Of a stretch of DNA of 7,262 nucleotides, positions 1 through 4,218 are shown piece by piece (the first letter of the stretch is position 1; each line of letters opens with the position of its first letter). The position numbers and the translations under genes are program-made. Below the pieces are notes generated by a model. It ran no database searches and was not told where the DNA came from. It saw only the letters and a program-made list of their open reading frames with translations. This DNA comes from Bacteroidota bacterium (GTDB taxonomy: Bacteria; Bacteroidota; Bacteroidia; Flavobacteriales; Weeksellaceae). The stretch covers positions 1 through 7,262 of the forward strand of contig JAEZWE010000016.1 in NCBI GenBank assembly GCA_023420435.1, written 5' to 3'.

Positions 1-180
1 GCAGGTTACAGCGAACTTCAGGAAAGAGAGTTTGCATTGCAGGCAAAAGGATTCCGTGCGGTAAAACACCAAAGTTTTGTGGGAACCGGATATTTTGATA
101 CTGTTCAAACGGTGGTGACTTCCGGAAATGCTTCTACTACGGCTTTGGCAGGCTCAACAGAAGAAGAGCAGTTTCATTAA
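1..180 (+). CDS. aceA: Isocitrate lyase, C-terminal end (partial)
   Basis: This is the final 59 residues of isocitrate lyase, the glyoxylate-shunt enzyme that splits isocitrate into glyoxylate and succinate in the cytoplasm. The reading frame is open from base 1 and ends at TAA 178-180. The tail is highly recognisable: residues AGYSELQEREF, then AVKHQSFVGTGYFD, then a Ser/Thr-rich stretch ending GSTEEEQFH. It matches the conserved C-terminus of bacterial isocitrate lyases (the E. coli enzyme also has VKHQ, VGTGYFD and GSTEE-QF near its end). The catalytic KKCGH region lies upstream of the window and cannot be checked. A hairpin terminator 43 bp after the stop closes the transcript, so it is not co-transcribed with queD. 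Malate synthase, the usual partner, would have to lie upstream. The identification is secure from the tail alone. Confidence 0.93.
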   Translation, partial: AGYSELQEREFALQAKGFRAVKHQSFVGTGYFDTVQTVVTSGNASTTALAGSTEEEQFH

Positions 181-218
181 TCAACACAGATTCAATCCAT
201 AAATTATTTTTAATTGTA

Positions 219-252
219 AAAGTCTCCTTCATTTTTTTTGAAGGAGATTTTT
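219..252 (+). terminator. Rho-independent terminator after aceA
   Basis: A perfect 8-bp stem TCTCCTTC (223-230) / GAAGGAGA (240-247) encloses a 9-nt T-rich loop and is followed by a T-tract (248-252). An A-rich stretch before the stem (218-221) could pair with part of the T-tract. It sits between the aceA stop and the queD promoter and separates the two units. Confidence 0.85.
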
Positions 253-305
253 ATTGCGTTGCACTTCACGCTTCCAACTTCCTCCTTCCTTCTCCCAACT
301 TTCCC

Positions 306-313
306 TATCTTTG
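306..313 (+). promoter_or_regulatory. -7 promoter box of queD (leaderless)
   Basis: TATCTTTG fits the Bacteroidota primary-sigma -7 consensus TAnnTTTG. Only four bases separate it from the queD ATG at 318, so the expected transcription start falls on or next to the start codon and the mRNA should be leaderless. I see no TTTG -33 element 17-21 bp upstream; that place is taken by a pyrimidine-rich tract (271-305). Confidence 0.6.
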
Positions 314-317
314 CCAA

Positions 318-761
318 ATGATTCGCATTACCAAAATCTTTACTTTCGAAACCGCCCATGTTTTGTACAATTATGACGGAAAATGTAAAAATATGCATGG
401 ACATTCCTACAAACTTTTTGTGACGTTAAAAGGAAATCCCATCAATGATCTGGAAAATCCAAAAAATGGAATGGTCGTAGATTTTGGCGACATCAAGAAA
501 ATTGTTAAAGAAGAAATTGTAGATCATTGGGATCATTCGGTTTTAATTAACGCCAGATCTCCACATCAAGAATTGGGAAAAGAATTGGAAAACAGAGGTC
601 ATAAAGTGATTTATTGTAACTTTCAGCCAACTTGCGAAAATATGCTCTACGAAATTGCTTCAAAAATTAAAAACCGGCTTTCAGGCGATATTCAATTGGC
701 TTATCTGAAACTTCATGAAACCGAAAATTCTTACGGAGAATGGTTTGCTGAAGAAAACTAA
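318..761 (+). CDS. queD: 6-carboxy-5,6,7,8-tetrahydropterin synthase (QueD/PTPS family)
   Basis: This 147-residue cytoplasmic enzyme of the QueD/6-pyruvoyl-tetrahydropterin synthase fold should convert dihydroneopterin triphosphate to 6-carboxytetrahydropterin, the second step towards preQ0/queuosine. The zinc ligands are visible as His14 (ETAH) and His27 and His29 in C23-x3-H-G-H-x-Y. Cys23 is the catalytic thiol, D72-H73 in the WDHSVLIN motif supplies the catalytic pair, and Glu134 in LHETENSYGEW is the pterin-anchoring glutamate. The protein is longer than E. coli QueD (about 120 residues) because of an insert near residues 80-105. The ATG at 318 begins directly at the conserved first beta strand (IRITKIFTFETAH) and is four bases from a -7 box. 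No other queuosine gene lies nearby, so the gene appears to stand alone. A PTPS with a different product cannot be fully excluded, but the Cys-x3-HGH spacing favours QueD. Confidence 0.9.
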   Translation: MIRITKIFTFETAHVLYNYDGKCKNMHGHSYKLFVTLKGNPINDLENPKNGMVVDFGDIKKIVKEEIVDHWDHSVLINARSPHQELGKELENRGHKVIYCNFQPTCENMLYEIASKIKNRLSGDIQLAYLKLHETENSYGEWFAEEN

Positions 762-803
762 AAAGAAAGTAATTGACAAGATTGTGAAAAAAACTAACAA
801 TTG

Positions 804-834
804 TTTGGTTGTGCTGTTTTTTTATTTAATTTTG
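804..834 (+). promoter_or_regulatory. Canonical Bacteroidota promoter (TTTG-N19-TAATTTTG)
   Basis: TTTG at 804-807 and TAATTTTG at 827-834 are separated by exactly 19 bp, matching the known Bacteroidota consensus TTTG-N19-21-TAnnTTTG. It is the best promoter in the window. The predicted start is near 838-841. The next strong signal downstream is a terminator at 875-902, not a full-length gene. The -33 box overlaps a 10-bp palindrome, AACAATTGTT (796-805). Confidence 0.75.
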
Positions 835-838
835 CATC

Positions 839-902
839 AAAGACAAAAATGGTGGATAAAAATATTCACATCATAAAGCCGGAATTTTTTCTGGCTTTTT
901 TT
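839..902 (+). ncRNA. Putative ~60-nt promoter-to-terminator transcript
   Basis: The stretch between the canonical promoter (804-834) and the terminator hairpin (875-898) would give an RNA of about 60 nt. It resembles no RNA family I recognise. A 31-codon ORF begins at ATG 849 and ends at TAA 942-944, but it reads through the terminator and the next promoter and has no recognisable protein features, so it is probably fortuitous. The transcript could be a small RNA, a short leader or attenuator for the lpxH-like gene, or a decayed remnant. Confidence 0.3.
875..902 (+). terminator. Rho-independent terminator before lpxH
   Basis: A 9-bp stem AAAGCCGGA (875-883) / TCTGGCTTT (890-898), with one G-U wobble, encloses a 6-nt loop and runs into seven T residues (896-902). 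It would end both queD read-through and the short transcript starting near 839. The lpxH promoter box begins only seven bases later. Confidence 0.8.
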
Positions 903-908
903 GTTCAT

Positions 909-916
909 TATATTTG
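909..916 (+). promoter_or_regulatory. -7 promoter box of lpxH-like gene
   Basis: TATATTTG fits TAnnTTTG. The predicted start is near 920-923, giving a leader of about 11-14 nt before ATG 934. This argues against an in-frame TTG at 901 as the start, because that codon lies inside the terminator T-tract and upstream of the box. No clear -33 element is visible; its expected position is in the preceding hairpin. Confidence 0.6.
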
Positions 917-933
917 CAGTAATTTTTCAAAGC

Positions 934-1731
934 ATGTTACATAAGATTACTCTTGAAAACAATAAGAAAGCGTATTTCTGTTCCGATCAACATTTTGGGG
1001 CTCCGTCAATTTCTGAAAGTAAATTAAGAGAACAAAAATTTATTAATTGGCTGAACGAAATTAAAAAAGATGCCCAAGTTCTTTTTTTAATGGGCGATTT
1101 ATTCGATTTTTGGCATGAGTGGAATCATGTTATTCCAAAAGGGTATGTTCGGGTTTTAGGAAAATTGGCAGAACTTAAAGATTCTGGAATTGAGCTTTTT
1201 ATGTTTGTAGGAAATCATGATTTATGGATGAAAAGCTATTTTGAAGATGAAATTGGATGTAAGGTTTTCTTTAGCAAACAATATTTTGAAATTTCTGAAA
1301 GAAAATTTCTCCTTGCGCATGGAGATGGACTTGGACCCGGCGATAAAGGGTACAAAAGAATGAAAAAATTGTTTACCAATCCTATTGCGCAATGGGCTTT
1401 TAAATGGCTTCATCCCGATATTGCGATGAAAGTTGCCATTTATTTCTCCACCAAAAATAAAATGATTTCCGGTGAGGAAGACAAAGAATTTTTAGGAGAA
1501 GACAAAGAATTTCTTATCCTGTATTCCAAACAAAAACTGAAATCGGAGCATTTTGATTTCTTTATTTATGGACACCGACATTTACCATTGGTTTTAGATT
1601 TGAAAAAGGATGCTTCGACTTCACTCAGCACTACAGATGCAAAATATGTGAATTTGGGAGATTGGATTTCTTATTTCACTTTCGGGGTTTTTGATGGAAA
1701 TAAATTTCAATTAAAAACTTTCGAAAATTAA
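934..1731 (+). CDS. lpxH: UDP-2,3-diacylglucosamine diphosphatase (LpxH-like)
   Basis: This 265-residue calcineurin-like metallophosphoesterase probably hydrolyses UDP-2,3-diacylglucosamine to lipid X and UMP in lipid A synthesis at the inner membrane's cytoplasmic face. The two-metal site is complete: D18-x-H20 (SDQH), G54-D55-LFDFW, G93-N94-H95-D96, H129 in AHGDG, and H214 and H216 in YGHRH. The order and spacing follow E. coli LpxH, although the protein is about 25 residues longer and has GNHD where E. coli LpxH has GNRD. A C-terminal strand YVNLGDWI is also family-typical. I chose ATG 934 because it follows the promoter box; an in-frame TTG at 901 adds 11 residues but would lie upstream of the transcript. 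An unusual Ser/Thr run, STSLSTT, precedes that strand and is encoded by a repeat-like sequence (see findings). The stop meets the coding region of the next gene, so the two probably form an operon. Another metallophosphoesterase specificity is possible. Confidence 0.8.
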   Translation: MLHKITLENNKKAYFCSDQHFGAPSISESKLREQKFINWLNEIKKDAQVLFLMGDLFDFWHEWNHVIPKGYVRVLGKLAELKDSGIELFMFVGNHDLWMKSYFEDEIGCKVFFSKQYFEISERKFLLAHGDGLGPGDKGYKRMKKLFTNPIAQWAFKWLHPDIAMKVAIYFSTKNKMISGEEDKEFLGEDKEFLILYSKQKLKSEHFDFFIYGHRHLPLVLDLKKDASTSLSTTDAKYVNLGDWISYFTFGVFDGNKFQLKTFEN

Positions 1732-1771
1732 TTCACTTTTCAACATAAAAACTGAAGAAGATTTCCGAAAA

Positions 1772-2728
1772 ATGTGTTTGGAAACTTTTCTGTATCAATA
1801 TGAAAATGTGGATGTTTACCAAAAATTTGTTGATTATTTAAAAATCAATCCAAATGAAATAGATGAAGTTGAGAAAATTCCATTTCTTCCGATTGAAATG
1901 TTCAAAAACCATGTGGTTTTAAATCAAAATTTTGAAAAATCAAACTTTTTTCAAAGTTCAGGAACTACACAAATTCAAACCAGGTCCAAACATTTTATTG
2001 CCGATTTTTCTTTATATGAAGAAAGTATTTACCGAAGTTTTGAACAATTTATTGGAAAACCGGAAGATTTAATTTTTCTCGGATTGTTGCCGAATTATTC
2101 CGAAAATCCGCATTCCTCTTTAATTTATATGGTTGATTTTCTCATGAAAAAATCCGGGAAACCTGAAAATGGATATTTTCTTTACAATCATGCAGAATTA
2201 TTGGACTTATTAAAAAATTTAAAAGATAAAAAAGTCATCCTTTTCGGAGTTTCTTTCGCACTTTTGGATTTTCTTGACTATTGTCAATCCGAGCAAAACA
2301 AGCAATCGAATTCACTCATTCACTTATTCACTCATTCACTTACCATTATCGAAACCGGCGGAATGAAAGGCAGAAAAGAAGAAATGACCAAAGATGAACT
2401 TCTGAAAATTTTAAAAAATGGATTCGGAACAGAACGAATTTTTTCGGAGTATTCCATGACGGAATTGCTCTCTCAAGCCTATTCTTTAGGTGGAAATATT
2501 TATGAAGCGCCAAACTGGATGCGGATTTTGATCAGAAATACAGAAGATCCTTTTTCGTATGTGCAAGATGGAAAAAATGGAGCGATTAATATCATTGATT
2601 TAGCCAACCAAAATTCCTGTAGCTTTATTGCAACACAGGATTTGGGCAAGAAGGAAGGAAGAAAATTTCAAGTTTTGGGCAGGATTGATCATTCCGATAT
2701 TCGGGGTTGCAGTTTGTTGGTATCTTAA
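1772..2728 (+). CDS. LuxE/PaaK-like acyl-protein synthetase (adenylating acyltransferase)
   Basis: This protein of the LuxE acyl-protein synthetase family is related to adenylate-forming enzymes that activate a carboxylate with ATP and pass the acyl group on; its substrate is unknown. From Met1 at 1772, visible motifs are SSGTT (62-66, the nucleotide-binding loop), ETGGMKGR (194-201), SEYSMTELLSQAY (225-237, matching the adenylation core motif with T-E), TQDLG with Asp290, and GRIDHSDIRG (303-312). The given ORF is 318 residues, but the frame stays open upstream to a stop at 1712-1714 and encodes a family-like N-terminus (NSLFNIKTEEDFRK) with no ATG, GTG or TTG. The true start is therefore probably upstream, perhaps ATT 1727, which shares a base with the lpxH stop and would give 333 residues. 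A linker around residues 177-191 is encoded by a short tandem repeat. Co-transcription with the lpxH-like gene hints at lipid or cell-envelope modification, but this is inference. Confidence 0.75.
   Translation: MCLETFLYQYENVDVYQKFVDYLKINPNEIDEVEKIPFLPIEMFKNHVVLNQNFEKSNFFQSSGTTQIQTRSKHFIADFSLYEESIYRSFEQFIGKPEDLIFLGLLPNYSENPHSSLIYMVDFLMKKSGKPENGYFLYNHAELLDLLKNLKDKKVILFGVSFALLDFLDYCQSEQNKQSNSLIHLFTHSLTIIETGGMKGRKEEMTKDELLKILKNGFGTERIFSEYSMTELLSQAYSLGGNIYEAPNWMRILIRNTEDPFSYVQDGKNGAINIIDLANQNSCSFIATQDLGKKEGRKFQVLGRIDHSDIRGCSLLVS
2311..2342 (+). repeat. Two perfect 16-bp tandem repeats (four 8-bp units) inside CDS
   Basis: TTCACTCATTCACTTA occurs twice head to tail (2311-2326 and 2327-2342). Each copy is itself two 8-bp units, TTCACTCA and TTCACTTA. 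The array encodes a linker (SLIHLFTHSLT) of the LuxE-like protein just before the conserved ETGGMKGR motif. Unit lengths of 8 and 16 bp are not multiples of three, so gain or loss of a unit would shift the frame. Confidence 0.85.
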
Positions 2729-2825
2729 AAATACTCAAACACTTTTTTCCTCAGAAATCATTTTTTAAAATTTTTCCACTAATTTTTAAGATCTTTTCAC
2801 TAAAATAGAAATAAATCTTATTGCT

Positions 2826-2833
2826 TAATTTTG
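2826..2833 (+). promoter_or_regulatory. -7 promoter box of DUF4230 gene
   Basis: TAATTTTG fits TAnnTTTG and ends 14 bp before the ATG at 2848, giving a predicted leader of about 10 nt. No TTTG -33 box at the expected spacing is seen. A pair of CACTAA direct repeats lies 21 bp apart just upstream (2777-2782 and 2798-2803). Confidence 0.5.
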
Positions 2834-2847
2834 TCTAAATTGGTTTT

Positions 2848-3570
2848 ATGAATTTCAAAAAAATAAAAATAATTCTTTGGGTTTTAGGCATTTTAGGAGT
2901 GCTTATTTTAGGATTAGTTGGATATCAAATTTTACAAACCGATGCTATCAATAGTGGATTGATGGTTATATTAATGCTCACTATAGGATTATTTTTAGGA
3001 GGCATCATCGTGTTTTTAGCTTCCGGAAAATTAAAATCAGAACCTCCGGTAATTAAGGAAAGTTCGCACACAATTGCAGAAAGCATGCGGAAAGTTTTTA
3101 AAATTGTTTCGGCGGAAGGTCATTTCAATGAAATATATAATTATGAAGAATCCAGTAAATTATTCAATTTTATTCCTCAGAAAAAGAAAGCTTTGGTGAT
3201 TGTTCAGGCAAAAGTTTTAGTAGGCTACGATTTTGAAAAACTGAAATGGGAAATTGACGAAATCAACAAAAAAGTAAAACTCACAGAATTTCCTGCTCCG
3301 GAAATTTTATCAACCGAAACCGATTATAAATACTACAATATCGAAGAGCAGTTTTTTAATTTGTTCAGTAAAGACGATTTGGCAAAAATTCAGCAAAATT
3401 CCAAACAACAGGTTATAGAAGCTGCAAAAAAATCTCACCTTCCTGAAGTGGCTGCAGAACAGATGAGAACGTTGTTGACAGAATTTCTAAATGCAAAAAA
3501 TTTCATGCTGGAGAATCCTTCAAAAATTTCAGAAACTAAATTTCAAATCGTTGATAAAACCTCTCTTTAA
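2848..3570 (+). CDS. DUF4230 family membrane-anchored protein
   Basis: This 240-residue protein has two hydrophobic segments near the N-terminus (about residues 7-28 and 37-59), then a soluble region of about 180 residues. That region matches the DUF4230 family: a strand-rich part around EGHFNEIYNYEE (89-101), KKKALVIVQAKVLVGYD (111-127), short strands ending in FPAPEIL, and a long helical part with VIEAAKKSHLPEVAAEQMRTLL. The family has no assigned function. The soluble domain should hang from the membrane; with two TM helices both termini are predicted on the same side, but which side cannot be decided. The hydrophilic N-terminus is lysine-rich (NFKKIKI), which favours the cytoplasm. The gene has its own -7 box and sits 119 bp after the LuxE-like gene with no clear terminator between them. 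ATG 2848 is the only sensible start. Confidence 0.8.
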   Translation: MNFKKIKIILWVLGILGVLILGLVGYQILQTDAINSGLMVILMLTIGLFLGGIIVFLASGKLKSEPPVIKESSHTIAESMRKVFKIVSAEGHFNEIYNYEESSKLFNFIPQKKKALVIVQAKVLVGYDFEKLKWEIDEINKKVKLTEFPAPEILSTETDYKYYNIEEQFFNLFSKDDLAKIQQNSKQQVIEAAKKSHLPEVAAEQMRTLLTEFLNAKNFMLENPSKISETKFQIVDKTSL

Positions 3571-3613
3571 AGTGGATTTTGGGATGTAATTCAGATTATA
3601 TAAAATTGAATTT

Positions 3614-3621
3614 TAATTTTG
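3614..3621 (+). promoter_or_regulatory. -7 promoter box upstream of the TonB-C-like gene
   Basis: TAATTTTG fits TAnnTTTG. The predicted start near 3625-3628 leaves a leader of about 70 nt, the longest in this window. The leader contains an imperfect hairpin (3656-3684). No clear -33 box is visible. Confidence 0.45.
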
Positions 3622-3698
3622 TAAGTAGTTTCTGTTCATTTATATAGACATTTGTATTGTTAGTTCGTCGAAGTACTAATCAATCAAATTAAATCGCT

Positions 3699-4118
3699 AT
3701 GAAAAGGAATTTTTTTTTAATCTTATTTTGTCTTTCGACATTTTTTTACGCACAGAATTCAGGTTTCAGATTTGCAAGTTTAACATCCTCTGAAATCGAA
3801 AATATCAACGAAAGACCCGAGTTCGATTTTAACTCTAAGGAATTAAAAAATCTCGCTGTTGCAGACCTTTTGAATATTTACGTTGAAGAATACATCAATC
3901 TCGATAATGTAGTAGGAAAAGGAAAAATGACCACACTGCTTTCTTTAGATATTGATGATAATGGGATTTTACAGAATATTTCCGCAATAGGTGAAAATTC
4001 TTCTTTCAATTTCGCAGCGATGGAGGTTTTCAAAAAATTTCAAGGAAAGAAAATGGATATCAAACAATTGAAAAATGCCGATTTGGAAATGTTGATTCCC
4101 ATCACTTTAGAATTATAA
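3699..4118 (+). CDS. Small secreted protein with TonB C-terminal-like domain
   Basis: This is a 139-residue exported protein. Residues 1-18 form a clear Sec signal peptide (KRN, then a hydrophobic core, then FFYA|Q), with cleavage expected before Gln19. The mature part ends in a region (about 55-139) whose pattern resembles the TonB C-terminal fold: a strand LLSLDIDDNGILQNISAIG, then a helix with AAMEVFKKFQGKK, then a last strand ending LIPITLEL, like the PI-x-F-x-L ending of TonB-like proteins. Unlike true TonB it has no TM anchor or proline-rich spacer, so it should be a free periplasmic protein and not an energy transducer. The similarity is judged by eye; the function is unknown. A T9 tract (3710-3718) lies within codons 4-7. 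A strong terminator follows 20 bp after the stop, so the gene ends its transcript. Confidence 0.75.
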   Translation: MKRNFFLILFCLSTFFYAQNSGFRFASLTSSEIENINERPEFDFNSKELKNLAVADLLNIYVEEYINLDNVVGKGKMTTLLSLDIDDNGILQNISAIGENSSFNFAAMEVFKKFQGKKMDIKQLKNADLEMLIPITLEL

Positions 4119-4138
4119 AAAATAGATAACCTATATTT

Positions 4139-4167
4139 TGCCGAAGTTTTTCTTCGGCATTTTTTTT
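4139..4167 (+). terminator. Rho-independent terminator
   Basis: A perfect 8-bp stem TGCCGAAG (4139-4146) / CTTCGGCA (4152-4159) closes a 5-nt T loop and is followed by eight T residues (4160-4167). It ends the transcript of the small secreted protein and insulates the ABC-F gene, whose promoter box starts six bases later. Confidence 0.92.
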
Positions 4168-4172
4168 ATCCT

Positions 4173-4180
4173 TATTTTTG
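4173..4180 (+). promoter_or_regulatory. -7 promoter box of ABC-F gene
   Basis: TATTTTTG fits TAnnTTTG. The predicted start near 4184-4187 gives a leader of about 32-35 nt before ATG 4219. The -33 region falls inside the upstream terminator hairpin and has no TTTG match. Confidence 0.55.
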
Positions 4181-4218
4181 CACCCGGAATTTTCCAATAT
4201 CATATCTAACTTATAAAA

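Noticed and set aside
901..933. TTG-initiated extension of the lpxH-like gene
   Set aside because: The TTG at 901 lies in the T-tract of a terminator and upstream of the -7 box at 909-916; the 11 extra residues are hydrophobic and are not part of the enzyme fold. ATG 934 starts just before the first metal motif.
849..944. 31-codon ORF in the queD-lpxH gap
   Set aside because: It reads through a terminator hairpin and a promoter box, has no recognisable motif and is most simply a chance ORF.
1477..1512. Tandem duplication encoding EDKEFL twice in the lpxH-like gene
   Set aside because: A 15-bp identity with period 21 is present, but both EDKEFL-like segments appear to be part of the normal family sequence here, so I do not treat it as a recent duplication.
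2760..2790. Terminator after the LuxE-like gene
   Set aside because: A/T runs are present, but no GC-containing stem could be found, so no terminator is called.
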